A stretch of DNA of 64,000 nt from Actinophytocola sp035634895 (GCF_035634895.1 NZ_DASQCC010000223.1:7591-71590); one strand, 5' to 3'; shown: positions 16,799 to 25,056, counted from the first letter of the stretch. Numbers and translations: made by a program. Notes: generated by a model from the letters alone, not told the origin.

Positions 16799-17929
16799 GT
16801 GACTCGGACCCTGCTCGTGACCAACGACTTCCCGCCGCGTCTCGGTGGGATCCAGTCCTACCTGCACGCGCTGGCCACCGGGCTGCCCGACGGCGACCTC
16901 GTCGTGTACGCCCCGAGCTGGGACGGTGCCGAGGAGTTCGACGCGGCACAGCCCTTCCCGGTCGTGCGTCACCAGGGCCTGATGCTGCCGACTCCCGCGC
17001 TTGCCCGCCGCGCCAAGGAGATCCTGCGTGCGGAGGCGTGCGACACGGTCTGGTTCGGCGCGGCGGCGCCGCTGGCGCTGCTCGGCCCGACGATGCGGGC
17101 GGCCGGCGCGCGGCGAGTGATCGCCAGCACACACGGCCACGAGGTGGGCTGGTCGATGCTGCCCGGCGCGTGGCACGCACTGCGGCGCATCGGCTCCACA
17201 TCGGACGCGGTGACGTTCGTGAGCAAGTACACGAGGTCCCGCTTCGCCTCGGCGTTCGGCCGGATGGCGGCCCTGGAGTACCTGCCGTCCGGTGTGGACA
17301 CCGACGTGTTCAAACCGGACTTCCACGCCCGCAAGGAGATCCGCACCCGCTACGGCCTCGGCGACCGGCCGACGGCGGTGTGCGTGTCCCGCCTGTGGCC
17401 CCGTAAGGGCCAGGACATGCTGATCAGGGCGCTGCCGGCCATCCGTGAGCGGGTGCCGGAGGCGGCGCTGCTGCTGGTGGGCGGCGGCCCGTACGAGGAC
17501 CGCCTGCGCGCGCTGGTGGCGCAGCTGGACCTGTCGTCCCACGTGGTCTTCACCGGACGGGTGCCGTCGGCGGAGCTGCCGGCGCACTACGTGGCCGGCG
17601 ACGTGTTCGCGATGCCCTGCCGCACCCACGGCCGCGGCCTGGACGTGGAGGGCCTCGGCATCGTCTACCTGGAGGCGTCCGCGTCCGGGCTGCCTGTGGT
17701 GGCGGGGAACTCCGGGGGCGCCCCGGAAGCCGTCCTGGACGGGGTCACCGGCAACGTCGTGGACGGGCGGGACGTCCCGGCCATCGCGAAGTCCGTCGCC
17801 GACCTGCTCGCCGACCCCACCATGGCGACGGAGATGGGCGACGCCGGCCGCCGCTGGGTCTCGAAGCGGTGGCGCTGGGCGGACATGGCGACGCGCCTGA
17901 CCAACCTGCTGTCGGGCAAGGCCTTCTGA
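16799..17929 (+). CDS. pimB: GDP-mannose-dependent PIM1 alpha-(1,6)-mannosyltransferase PimB
   Basis: GT4-family glycosyltransferase that adds the second mannose to phosphatidylinositol mannoside at the cytoplasmic face of the membrane. The 376-aa product has the N-terminal acceptor motif FPPRLGGIQSYL (about 11-22), the central HGHEVGW region, the donor-site CVSRLWPRKGQD (about 195-206) and the C-terminal E-x7-E region in EGLGIVYLEASASG (about 284-297). Length and motifs match Rv2188c. Start GTG is probably leaderless. The stop directly abuts the stop of the convergent fadD-like gene, with no space for a terminator. Confidence 0.92.
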   Translation: MTRTLLVTNDFPPRLGGIQSYLHALATGLPDGDLVVYAPSWDGAEEFDAAQPFPVVRHQGLMLPTPALARRAKEILRAEACDTVWFGAAAPLALLGPTMRAAGARRVIASTHGHEVGWSMLPGAWHALRRIGSTSDAVTFVSKYTRSRFASAFGRMAALEYLPSGVDTDVFKPDFHARKEIRTRYGLGDRPTAVCVSRLWPRKGQDMLIRALPAIRERVPEAALLLVGGGPYEDRLRALVAQLDLSSHVVFTGRVPSAELPAHYVAGDVFAMPCRTHGRGLDVEGLGIVYLEASASGLPVVAGNSGGAPEAVLDGVTGNVVDGRDVPAIAKSVADLLADPTMATEMGDAGRRWVSKRWRWADMATRLTNLLSGKAF

Positions 17930-19030
17930 CTACCCTTGCGGCCCCAGGGCGTGCACCTCGATGCCGATGCCGCGGTAGAAGTTGACCCGTCCGGGGTCGA
18001 GTGCCTCCCCGGACGTGAACGCCGCGACGCACCGGCCGCCGAAGGACGCCCGCAGCTTCGGGTAGACGACCCGTGCGGCGACGGCATGCTTCACCCGCAG
18101 GGCGAGCGGGGCCGCGCCGGTCTTCGCCCCGTAGGACATGGCCACTGACTCGGCGGTGTCGAACACCATCATGTTCCCGTCCGCGTAGGCCTTCGCGCGC
18201 GCCGCGTCGTGGAACCGCCCCAGCAGCACCGCATCCGCCACGATCACGCGTGGCCGGAACACCCCCAGGTCGGTGAAGAGGTCGTCGGTGTCCGGCACGT
18301 GGCCCAGGGTCGTCCGCGTGTACACGCAGGCCAGCGCCGCGATCCGGCACGGCAGGTCGGCCAGCTGCAGCAGCACCAGCAGCGAGCTCCCGGCCCGCAG
18401 CAGCCCGGCATGCGCGCCGATCACCGCGCGCACGTCGGCAAGCAGCTCACCGTGCGTCAGCTCTGCCCGCTTCGGGTGATCCCCGTCCGGGTACACGACG
18501 GTCGCGACATCATCGGCCCGCACCATGAGCCGCCGCTCGTGGGCGCGGTCGTCGTAGATCTGCGTCCCCAGCGAGGTCAGCTCGGTCACCGCGGACGGCA
18601 CCTCGTCGTCGCCGTCGAGCTGCCACACCCACACGACCTCGGGCAGCCGGTCCACCACGCGCCGCACCGTCTCCCGGTGCTCGACGGTCTCCACGACCAC
18701 CCCGCACGCCCCGGAGTCGGACAGGATCCATTCGACCTCGGCGGGCGTCGCGGACGCCTCGATCGGCACCGTCACACACCCGACCGACCAGCAGGCGAAG
18801 TCGAGCAGCGACCACTCGTACCGCGGGCCCGACAGCAGCGCGATCCGGTCACCCGGCCGGAGCCCCGCCGCGATCAGCCCCTTCGCCAGGTCCAGCACCT
18901 GGCCGGCGAACTCGCGCGTCGTCACGTCCACCCACGAGCCGCCGAGCCGCCGGCGGAACCCGATGGTCGCACCGAACCGCTCCGCATTGGCCCAGACCAT
19001 GTCGGTGAGGCTCTCGTCGCCGTGGGTCAC
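17930..19030 (-). CDS. Truncated, motif-less FadD15-like acyl-CoA synthetase remnant
   Basis: 366-aa product matching the N-terminal two thirds of long-chain acyl-CoA synthetases (FadD15/Rv2187 position, normally about 600 aa). The fold is recognisable (GLRPGDRIALLSGPRYEW; PIEASATPAEVEWIL; ELTHGELLADV; GIGIEVHALG). However, the AMP-binding P-loop that normally reads YTSGTTGxPKG has become VVYPDGDHPKRAELTH, and the protein stops at the A5 region, losing the adenylation core end and the C-terminal lid. It cannot be a standard ligase. The GTG at 19030 is chosen by alignment with the family start; an ATG at 19081 is the alternative. The frame is fully open, so it may be retained in a non-catalytic role. 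Confidence 0.75.
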   Translation of the reverse strand: MTHGDESLTDMVWANAERFGATIGFRRRLGGSWVDVTTREFAGQVLDLAKGLIAAGLRPGDRIALLSGPRYEWSLLDFACWSVGCVTVPIEASATPAEVEWILSDSGACGVVVETVEHRETVRRVVDRLPEVVWVWQLDGDDEVPSAVTELTSLGTQIYDDRAHERRLMVRADDVATVVYPDGDHPKRAELTHGELLADVRAVIGAHAGLLRAGSSLLVLLQLADLPCRIAALACVYTRTTLGHVPDTDDLFTDLGVFRPRVIVADAVLLGRFHDAARAKAYADGNMMVFDTAESVAMSYGAKTGAAPLALRVKHAVAARVVYPKLRASFGGRCVAAFTSGEALDPGRVNFYRGIGIEVHALGPQG

Positions 19031-19091
19031 ACAAGGAAAGTAGCGCGCCGGGTCGTGCGACGGGTTTCGACCCCGTGACATGCTGCTGGTC

Positions 19092-19190
19092 GTGAGCGGA
19101 GCCTGCGGAGCGAACCATCGAACACCCACGCCGAACAACGACCGCACCGAGCCCACGAGGAAAGGTGGTGACCGGCGTGCCCACTGTTGA
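19092..19190 (+). CDS. Leader ORF of the MSGAC motif family, upstream of the Rv2186c-like gene
   Basis: A 32-codon reading frame starts GTG and reads MSGACGANHR at its N-terminus, then runs past and overlaps the start of the next gene. The first 26 bases after the start match the leader ORF before metF (MSGACEADHQ). A weak -10 (CATGCT, 19079-19084) is placed 7 nt before the GTG. It may be a translated leader peptide or only a nucleotide motif; expression is not shown. Confidence 0.4.
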   Translation: MSGACGANHRTPTPNNDRTEPTRKGGDRRAHC

Positions 19191-19557
19191 CGTCATGGAC
19201 GAGACGTTCCTGGCCGTGCCGCCGTCGTCGGTGGCCGCCGCGTTCGCCGACCCGCGTTCGTGGCGCCGGTTCTGGCCCGACCTCGAGCTCGCGGTGTACG
19301 CCGACCGCGGCGACGAGGGGGTGCGCTGGACCGTGCGCGGCGCGCTGGTCGGGACGATGGAGGTCTGGCTGGAGCCCGTGCTCGACGGCACCGTGCTGCA
19401 CTACTTCCTGCGTGCCGACCTCCCGGCGGGGGGCGAGGGCAGGAGGCCGGTCAAGGAGGCGCAGCGGCGGCAGCGGGCGGCCAAGGCCGTCGCGCTCGAC
19501 CTCAAGTTCGTGCTCGAGGACGGCAGGCCGCCCGGCATCGCGCCCGCGAGTGGTTGA
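19168..19557 (+). CDS. Small SRPBCC-like protein (Rv2186c type)
   Basis: 129-aa cytoplasmic protein with a START/SRPBCC-like look: the N-terminal strand VMDETFLAVPPSSVAAAFADP, then WRRFWPDL, and mid strands VRWTVRGALVGTMEVWLEPVLDGTVLHYFL. A basic C-terminal helix follows (VKEAQRRQRAAKAVALDLK). Position and length fit M. tuberculosis Rv2186c. GAGGA at 19157 gives 6-nt spacing to the GTG at 19168; GTGs at 19165 and 19177 are alternatives. Ligand and role are unknown. It is followed 3 nt later by a phosphoesterase gene. Confidence 0.75.
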   Translation: MTGVPTVDVMDETFLAVPPSSVAAAFADPRSWRRFWPDLELAVYADRGDEGVRWTVRGALVGTMEVWLEPVLDGTVLHYFLRADLPAGGEGRRPVKEAQRRQRAAKAVALDLKFVLEDGRPPGIAPASG

Positions 19558-19560
19558 CTC

Positions 19561-20352
19561 GTGTCCATGCGGGTTCACGTGGTGTCCGACGTCCACGGCA
19601 ACGCGGAGGCGCTCGCGCGGGCCGGTGACGGCGCGGACGCGCTGATCGTGCTCGGCGACCTGATCGACTTCGTGGACTACCACGACCACGGCGGCGGGAT
19701 CCTCGGCACGGTGTTCGGCGCCGAGGCGGTCGGCGAGTTCGCCCGGCTGCGGCGCGAGCGGCCGGCCGAGCTGCCCGCGTTCGCGCGTGCCCTGTGGGGC
19801 TCGGTCGGCGACGCGGCGGCGGTCGTCGAGGAGGCGGTGCGGACGCAGTACGCCAGCCTGTTCGCGGCGATGACCGCGCCGACCTACGCCACGCCGGGCA
19901 ACGTCGACACGCCCGACCTGTGGCCGGAGTTCGCCGGGGACGGCGTGCGGATCCTCGACGGCGAGGTCGCGGAGATCGGCGGCCTGCGGTTCGGGTTCGT
20001 CGGCGGCGGGCTCCTCCCGCCAGGCGTGGTGGCCCGCGGGCCCGGCGTCTTCCGGCCGTACCTGCGGACCGAGGACGACTTCGCGGCGGGGATCGCGCGG
20101 CTCGCCGACGTGGACGTGGTCTGCACGCACATCCCGCCGGACGTGCCGGAGCTGACCTACGACGTGCTCGCGCGGCGGTTCGAGCGCGGCTCGCCCTCAC
20201 TGCTCGACATGATCATGAAGCAGCAGCCGCGCTGGGCCGTCTTCGGGCACGTGCACCAGCCGCTCGCGCCGCGGATGCGGGTCGCGTACACCGAGTGCGC
20301 GAACGTCGGTCACTTCCAGCGGACCCAGCGGCCCTACGTGCTGCGCTGGTAG
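19561..20352 (+). CDS. Calcineurin-like metallophosphoesterase
   Basis: 263-aa metallophosphoesterase with the full dimetal motif set: SDVHGN (D-x-H, about 9-14), LGDLIDF (GD-x2-D, about 31-37), PGNVDTPD (GN, about 113), THIP and GHVHQP (about 245). The substrate (nucleotide, phosphoprotein or phosphodiester) cannot be told from sequence. The start is GTG at 19561 or ATG at 19567. It lies in a run of plus-strand genes with 3-27 nt gaps. Confidence 0.87.
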   Translation: MSMRVHVVSDVHGNAEALARAGDGADALIVLGDLIDFVDYHDHGGGILGTVFGAEAVGEFARLRRERPAELPAFARALWGSVGDAAAVVEEAVRTQYASLFAAMTAPTYATPGNVDTPDLWPEFAGDGVRILDGEVAEIGGLRFGFVGGGLLPPGVVARGPGVFRPYLRTEDDFAAGIARLADVDVVCTHIPPDVPELTYDVLARRFERGSPSLLDMIMKQQPRWAVFGHVHQPLAPRMRVAYTECANVGHFQRTQRPYVLRW

Positions 20353-20366
20353 GGCCTACGCTCGGG

Positions 20367-20372
20367 TAGCCT
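20367..20372 (+). promoter_or_regulatory. -10 element for leaderless SRPBCC gene
   Basis: TAGCCT ends 7 nt before the ATG at 20380, with no Shine-Dalgarno sequence between them. Confidence 0.6.
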
Positions 20373-20379
20373 CCCCGCT

Positions 20380-20817
20380 ATGGCCGACGAGTCCACCCAG
20401 TCCATCGTGGTCGACGCACCACCTGAGGACGTCATGGCGGTGATCGCGGACTTCCCGGCGTACCCGGAGTGGGCGAACGCCGTGAAGAGCACCGAGGTCC
20501 TCGACGAGATCGAGGACGGCAGGGCCCGCGAGGTGAAGTTCACCCTCGACGCCGGGCCGTTCAAGGACGTGTACACGCTCGCGTACGACTGGGCGTCCGA
20601 CGGGCTGTGCGTGGACTGGCACCTGGTCAAGGGGCAGATGCAGAAGGCCCAGGAGGGCCAGTACCTGCTCACCCCGGAGGGTGACAAGACGAGGGTGACC
20701 TACACACTGTCCGTGCAGCTGGCCGTGCCGATGATCGGCCTCTTCCGCCGCAAGGCCGAGAAGATGATCATGGACATCGCGCTCAAGGAGCTGAAGCGCC
20801 GCGTCGAGGGCGGCTGA
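20380..20817 (+). CDS. SRPBCC family protein (Rv2185c/TB16.3 type)
   Basis: 145-aa single-domain START/polyketide-cyclase-like protein. The opening IVVDAPPEDVMAVIADFPAYPEWANAV is the standard coenzyme-Q-binding/SRPBCC N-terminus; beta strands follow and a long C-terminal helix (RRKAEKMIMDIALKELKRR) closes the cavity. Length and neighbours match Rv2185c, which sits beside the GET3-like Rv2184c. The family binds hydrophobic ligands; none can be named here. Confidence 0.85.
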   Translation: MADESTQSIVVDAPPEDVMAVIADFPAYPEWANAVKSTEVLDEIEDGRAREVKFTLDAGPFKDVYTLAYDWASDGLCVDWHLVKGQMQKAQEGQYLLTPEGDKTRVTYTLSVQLAVPMIGLFRRKAEKMIMDIALKELKRRVEGG

Positions 20818-20841
20818 GCGCGGCTTGCGAAGCGAGTCATC
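20816..20841 (+). repeat. MSGAC-motif repeat, degenerate copy before the GET3-like gene
   Basis: GAGCGCGGCTTGCGAAGCGAGTCATC in two pieces (GAGCGCGGCTTGC, GAAGCGAGTCATC) matches the motif at 19094 and 42086 at most positions. It ends 3 nt before the ATG at 20845. No ATG/GTG/TTG precedes it in the SAACEASH frame, so it is not a leader ORF here. Confidence 0.6.
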
Positions 20842-20844
20842 GAC

Positions 20845-21975
20845 ATGAGTTCCTCGGCGAGCCCGGCGCGGTTGCTGCTGTTCACCGGCAAGGGGGGTGT
20901 CGGCAAGACCACCCTCGCCGCGGCGACGGCCGCCCGTCTCGCCGTCGGCGGGCACAAGGCGCTGGTCGTCTCGGCCGACCCGGCGCACTCGCTCGGTGAC
21001 GTGTTCGGCGTGCCGGTCGCCGCCGAGCCGTCCGAAGTGGACACCTGCCTGTACGCGGCGCACGTGGACGCCCGGGGCCTCGCGGACCGTTCCTGGCAGG
21101 CGATCCGGCGCGAGGTGCGGGGTTTCTTCCCGGGACTGTCCGATGTGGACGCGGCGGAGCTGACCGTGCTGCCCGGTGTCGACGAGCTGCTGGCGCTGAC
21201 CGAGGTCGCCCGGCTCGCCGCGGCGGGCCCGTGGGAGGTCGTGGTCGTGGACTGCGGCCCGACCGCGGAGACGTTGCGGCTGCTGGCTCTGCCCGAGGCG
21301 GTCGGTGGCTACCTGACGCGGTTGTCGTTGGGGCGGCACGTGTCCGGGCTGGCCCGGCAGGTCGCCGAACTGCGGGACGTGCTGGTCGACCCGGCGCGGA
21401 CGTCCGTGCGGCTGGTGCTCACGCCGGAGCGGCTGGTCGTCGCGGAGACGCGCCGAACCCTTGCGGCGCTTGCGTTGCGTGCCATCCAGGTCGACTCGCT
21501 GATCGCGAACCGGCTGGTGCCGCCCGCGAGGCGGTGGCAGGGTCCGGCGGCGAGCTGGCTGCGGACCAGGCGTGCCGAGCAGGAGGCCGTGCTGTCCGAA
21601 CTGGACGCCTCGATGACCCTGCCGATGCGGCGTGTCGAGCACCTGGCGGCGGAACCCGTTGGGGTGCCGGCGTTGCTGGGGCTGGCGGAGGACCTGTACG
21701 GCGTGGACGATCCACTGGAGACGGTCGGGCCGTACGCGATCCCGCTGCTGTCGGTAGGGTCGGTCGAGGGCGGCTACGAGCTGACGGTGGCGCTGCCGCT
21801 CACCGGTGAGTCCACTGTGGATCTCAAGAGGATCGGCGACGAGCTGGCGATCACCGTGGACGGCGTGCGCCGCCTGGTCGCCCTGCCGGTCCTGCTGCGC
21901 CGCCACCACGTGACCGACGCCGCGACCGGACCGGACGGCCTGGTCCTGCGCTTCGAGGCGGGAGAACCGACATGA
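20845..21975 (+). CDS. ArsA/GET3-family ATPase with C-terminal Hsp20-like domain (Rv2184c type)
   Basis: 376-aa SIMIBI-class ATPase. The P-loop FTGKGGVGKTTLAAATA lies at about 12-28 with the signature lysine of the deviant Walker A; switch I DPAHSLGD and the later VVDCGPTAETLR follow. The last 70 residues (YELTVALPL to LVLRFEAGE) form an ArsA_HSP20-type beta domain, as in actinobacterial members. The actual client is unknown; GET3 relatives target tail-anchored membrane proteins or act as holdases. The ATG at 20845 immediately follows the recurrent 26-bp motif. Repeat copy B follows the stop. Confidence 0.88.
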   Translation: MSSSASPARLLLFTGKGGVGKTTLAAATAARLAVGGHKALVVSADPAHSLGDVFGVPVAAEPSEVDTCLYAAHVDARGLADRSWQAIRREVRGFFPGLSDVDAAELTVLPGVDELLALTEVARLAAAGPWEVVVVDCGPTAETLRLLALPEAVGGYLTRLSLGRHVSGLARQVAELRDVLVDPARTSVRLVLTPERLVVAETRRTLAALALRAIQVDSLIANRLVPPARRWQGPAASWLRTRRAEQEAVLSELDASMTLPMRRVEHLAAEPVGVPALLGLAEDLYGVDDPLETVGPYAIPLLSVGSVEGGYELTVALPLTGESTVDLKRIGDELAITVDGVRRLVALPVLLRRHHVTDAATGPDGLVLRFEAGEPT

Positions 21976-21978
21976 ACC

Positions 21979-22075
21979 CGCGAGTCCCGCGTTCACACAT
22001 ACCGAGTCGCGTTTTCGTGCCGATCTTGGGTGTGCACGAAAACGCGACTCGGTGTGTTTCAACGCGCGACTCGCG
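21979..22075. repeat. Intergenic long palindrome family, copy B
   Basis: Nested inverted repeat between two plus-strand genes. The outer arms are 21979-21993 and 22061-22075 (one mismatch, motif CGCGAGTCCCGCGTT). The inner perfect 20-bp arms are 22001-22020 and 22034-22053 (motif CGAGTCGCGTTTTCGTGC). It starts 3 nt after a stop codon and ends 24 nt before the next start. Confidence 0.85.
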
Positions 22076-22099
22076 ATGGTTGAGGGTGGGAGGGTTGGT

Positions 22100-22438
22100 G
22101 TGAGCGCTGAGCCGGGGAGCCGGCTGGTCGAGGAGCTGCGGCTGCTGGTCGAGGCGGTCGCCGAGCGGGCCGGGCCCTCGCTGGACCGGCTCGCCGCCGA
22201 GCCACCGGACAGCTCGTGCTCGTGGTGTCCGCTGTGCGCCGCCTTCGCGGTGGTGCGGGGCGAGCCCCACGCGCTGGCCGGGCGCGGGCTGGACGCCGCC
22301 GCGGACGTGGTCGCCCTGCTGCGGGCGGTGCTCGCCGACCGGTGGGAGCCGGGTGTCCCGCACATGCCCGGGTTCACGCCGGACGAGAAACCGTCGCCGA
22401 AGGTGCAGCACATCCCCGTCCGGCGGGAGCCCCGTTGA
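22100..22438 (+). CDS. Conserved hypothetical protein (DUF5304/Rv2183c position)
   Basis: 112-aa protein: an N-terminal helix (SRLVEELRLLVEAVAERAGPSLDRL), a CSWCPLC cysteine cluster near residues 43-49, a second helix (DAAADVVALLRAVLADRW) and a Pro-rich tail. GTG start at 22100 with GGAGG 7 nt upstream. The stop overlaps the next gene as TTGA. In related actinobacteria a protein of this type follows the GET3-like ATPase, so a partner role is plausible but unproven. The cysteines could hold a metal. Confidence 0.7.
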   Translation: MSAEPGSRLVEELRLLVEAVAERAGPSLDRLAAEPPDSSCSWCPLCAAFAVVRGEPHALAGRGLDAAADVVALLRAVLADRWEPGVPHMPGFTPDEKPSPKVQHIPVRREPR

Positions 22439-23382
22439 GGGCCAGGGCCACGATCGGCGTGGACATCGGCGGGACGAGCGTGCGGGCCGGGGTCGTGGAC
22501 CGGCACGGCAACGTCCTCGACACCGCGCGTGCGCCGACCCCCGCCGGCGAGACCGCGCTGGAGGACGCGATCGTCGCGGCCGTGTCCGGGCTCGCGGTCC
22601 GGCACCGGGTGTGCGGCGTCGGCCTGGCGGTGGCGGGTTTCGTCGCCAACGACCGCCGCACGGTCATGTTCGCGCCGCACCTGGCCTGGCGGGACGCGCC
22701 AGTGGCCGAGCGCATCTCCCAGCGGCTGAAGCTGCCCGTGGTCCTGGAGCACGACGCGAACGCGGCCGTGCTCGGCGAGCACCGGTTCGGCGCGGCGACG
22801 GGCGCGAGGGTGGCCCTGCTGGTCGCGATCGGCACCGGCATCGGCGGCGGGCTGCTGCTGGACGGCGAGCTGTTCCGCGGCGCGTACGGCGTCGCACCGG
22901 AGCTGGGGCACCTGCGGCTGGTGCCGGGCGGCCGGGCGTGCCCGTGCGGCAAGCAGGGGTGCTGGGAGCGGTACTGCAGCGGCACGGCCCTGAGTGCGAC
23001 GGCGGTGGAGCTGCTGGCGCGGCATCCGGGCCGCTCGACGGTCCTGCTCCGCGACGCCATGGACGCTCGCGCGATCACCGGCCGGAAGGTGGCTGCGGCG
23101 GCGCGGGACGGCGACCCGCTGGCCCAGCGCGCGATGTCCGAGCTGGCCCGCTGGCTGGGCGAGGGTCTGGCCCTGGCGGCCGACATCTACGACCCGGAGG
23201 TCGTCGTCATCGCGGGCGGCGTGTCCGAGTCGGCCCCCCTGTTCCTGGACGACGCCCGCGACCACTACAAGAAGATGATCACCGGCGCGGGCTATCGCCC
23301 CCTCGCCCGCATCCGCACGGCCCAACTAGGCGACGACGCGGCCCTCGTAGGCGCCGCCGCCCTGGCCGCCGACTCCTGCTAA
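22435..23382 (+). CDS. ROK-family glucokinase
   Basis: 315-aa ROK sugar kinase. It has the ATP phosphate-1 motif IGVDIGGTSVRAGVV (about 6-20), the catalytic base EHDANAAVLGEH, GTGIGGGLLLDGELFRG, and the ROK zinc motif with Cys residues in CPCGKQGCWERYCSG (preceded by ELGHLRL with the metal His). Family members phosphorylate glucose or other hexoses with ATP; glucose is the most likely substrate. A TTG start overlaps the upstream stop (TTGA), with GGGAG 6 nt before it. Repeat copy C follows the stop. Confidence 0.85.
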   Translation: MRARATIGVDIGGTSVRAGVVDRHGNVLDTARAPTPAGETALEDAIVAAVSGLAVRHRVCGVGLAVAGFVANDRRTVMFAPHLAWRDAPVAERISQRLKLPVVLEHDANAAVLGEHRFGAATGARVALLVAIGTGIGGGLLLDGELFRGAYGVAPELGHLRLVPGGRACPCGKQGCWERYCSGTALSATAVELLARHPGRSTVLLRDAMDARAITGRKVAAAARDGDPLAQRAMSELARWLGEGLALAADIYDPEVVVIAGGVSESAPLFLDDARDHYKKMITGAGYRPLARIRTAQLGDDAALVGAAALAADSC

Positions 23383-23408
23383 CCCCTCACGACCCCCGCA
23401 CCCAAACA

Positions 23409-23557
23409 CCGCGAGTCCCGCGTTCAAACATGCCGAGTCCCGCGTTCAGGCATGGTGAGTTGCGGTTTCGTGCACCTGCCCAGGCCAAGACTGCACGAAA
23501 CCGCAGGTCGGTGTGGGCGAACGCGGGACTCGCGGTGTTTGAACGCGGGACTCGCGG
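23409..23557. repeat. Intergenic long palindrome family, copy C
   Basis: Nested inverted repeat between convergent genes. The outer perfect 22-bp arms are 23409-23430 and 23536-23557 (motif CGCGAGTCCCGCGTTC). The inner arms are 23457-23474 and 23492-23509 (motif GAGTTGCGGTTTCGTGCA, a few mismatches). The right arm ends 1 nt before the stop of the minus-strand gene. Confidence 0.85.
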
Positions 23558-23558
23558 G

Positions 23559-24134
23559 TTAGATTTGGGCGCCGTCGTCTCGGGCGCCGGGGTCTCGGGG
23601 GTTCTGGCGGACGCGGAGCAGCAGCATGGCGCCGCCGCAGGTGACCGACAGGAGGGCGATCGGGATGGCGACGTGGGTGCTCAGGCCGATCAGGGACGGG
23701 ATGATCAGCAGGACGACGCCGATCACGATCAGGACCAGGGCCACGATCGTCAGGGGGCGGAGCCTGGGGAGCGGGGGTGGCTCCGGCGGGACGTAGTGGT
23801 CCTCGTCGGTGCCCCAGGACCAGTCCCACTCCGCGTTGTGGCCGCGCCATGAGGTCGGTTGGTCCTGGACGGTCCGGGGCCGGTCCATGGTGGGCGACGG
23901 CGTGCCGGCCGGCGGCGTACCGTCCGGGTCGTCGGCGATCGGGAGCTCGGACGTGTCCGTGAGGTCGTCCAGGTCCGGAATCGTCGTTCCGACCCCCTCG
24001 CGCCGCAGATCCGCGACGATCTCCGCGAACGCGGCGTCCACGTCGTCAGGCCGGTCGGACACCCAGGCCTCCTCGGTCCACGAGCCATGCGGGCAGATGC
24101 TCACGGTCATGGTCGCACGAACTGGGCCGTCCAT
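23559..24134 (-). CDS. Hypothetical membrane protein with cytoplasmic acidic N-terminus
   Basis: 191-aa protein of unknown function. An N-terminal soluble part contains an ICPHGSW segment and a low-complexity acidic/proline-rich middle (about 40-125). Two adjacent membrane helices follow (about 130-153, LTIVALVLIVIGVVLLIIP, and 158-178, VAIPIALLSVTCGGAMLLL), then a short charged tail. The ATG at 24134 is chosen because GAGAG lies about 9 nt upstream; an internal ATG at 24110 lacks one. It stands alone between the ROK kinase and the divergent acyltransferase. Confidence 0.65.
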   Translation of the reverse strand: MDGPVRATMTVSICPHGSWTEEAWVSDRPDDVDAAFAEIVADLRREGVGTTIPDLDDLTDTSELPIADDPDGTPPAGTPSPTMDRPRTVQDQPTSWRGHNAEWDWSWGTDEDHYVPPEPPPLPRLRPLTIVALVLIVIGVVLLIIPSLIGLSTHVAIPIALLSVTCGGAMLLLRVRQNPRDPGARDDGAQI

Positions 24135-24302
24135 GGCCGCATCTCTCACCACATGTTTACGCGTTGGGTACCGTGGTTGGTTGGGAAGGTTAGTCCTGTT
24201 ACATGTTCCGACAATCGGGTACCGAAGCATTGTGCGCGTCGGTCACCCTGCCTACGCTCGACAAACGTGTCGGGCGGACACGAGAGGGAGGCGCGGGAAG
24301 CG

Positions 24303-25055
24303 GTGTACTTCTTGATGAAGTGGGTGTTCATAGGGCCGCTGCTCAGGCTGTTCTTCCGCCCGCAGGTCGAGGGTGTCGAGAACATCCCCGCCGACGGCGG
24401 CGCGCTGCTCGCGAGCAACCACCTCGCCGTCGCGGACTCGTTCTTCCTCCCGCTGATGCTGTCCCGTCGTGTCACCTTCCCGGCGAAGCTCGAGTACTTC
24501 ACCCAGCCAGGCATCAAGGGCCGGGTCAAGAAGTGGTTCTTCACCGGCATGGGCCAGATCCCGATCGACCGGTCCGGCGGCGCCGCCGCGCAGGCCGCGC
24601 TCGACACCGGCATCCGGCTGCTCAAGGAGGGCCACCTGCTGGGCATCTACCCGGAGGGCACCCGCTCGCCGGACGGGCGGCTCTACAAGGGCAAGACCGG
24701 CCTCGCCCGCATGGTCCTGGAGGCTCGGGTCAAGGTCGTCCCGGTGGCCATGTTCGGCACCGACAAGGCCAACCCCATCGGCTCCAAGCTGTGGCGGCCG
24801 CACAAGATCCGCATCAAGATCGGCAAGCCGATGGACTTCTCCCGGTATGAAGGTCTGGCCGGTGACCGGTTCGTCGAGCGGTCCATTACCGACGAGATCA
24901 TGTACGCCCTGATGGAGCTGTCCGGCCAGGAGTACGTGGACATCTACGCGGCCAAGGCCAAGGAGCTGCTCGCCGAGCAGGAGGTCGAGCTGCCCACCCA
25001 GGAGCGCCGCACGGCCCGCGAGACCGACCGCATCCCGGAGACCGAGGCGGGCTGA
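24303..25055 (+). CDS. 1-acyl-sn-glycerol-3-phosphate acyltransferase (PlsC family, Rv2182c type)
   Basis: 250-aa peripheral membrane acyltransferase of phospholipid synthesis. The family motifs are present: NHLAVADS (NHx4D, about 39-46), GQIPIDRSGG (block II), YPEGTRSPDGRLYKGKTG (block III) and a VPVAMFGT block IV. Length agrees with Rv2182c. The GTG at 24303 is chosen by family length; GGGAGG lies 11 nt upstream. The C-terminal tail after the catalytic domain is charged and helical. Confidence 0.88.
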   Translation: MYFLMKWVFIGPLLRLFFRPQVEGVENIPADGGALLASNHLAVADSFFLPLMLSRRVTFPAKLEYFTQPGIKGRVKKWFFTGMGQIPIDRSGGAAAQAALDTGIRLLKEGHLLGIYPEGTRSPDGRLYKGKTGLARMVLEARVKVVPVAMFGTDKANPIGSKLWRPHKIRIKIGKPMDFSRYEGLAGDRFVERSITDEIMYALMELSGQEYVDIYAAKAKELLAEQEVELPTQERRTARETDRIPETEAG

Positions 25056-25056
25056 A

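Noticed and set aside
20814..20841. CTG-initiated leader ORF (SAACEASH) before the GET3-like gene
   Set aside because: No ATG, GTG or TTG in frame; treated only as a degenerate copy of the nucleotide motif.
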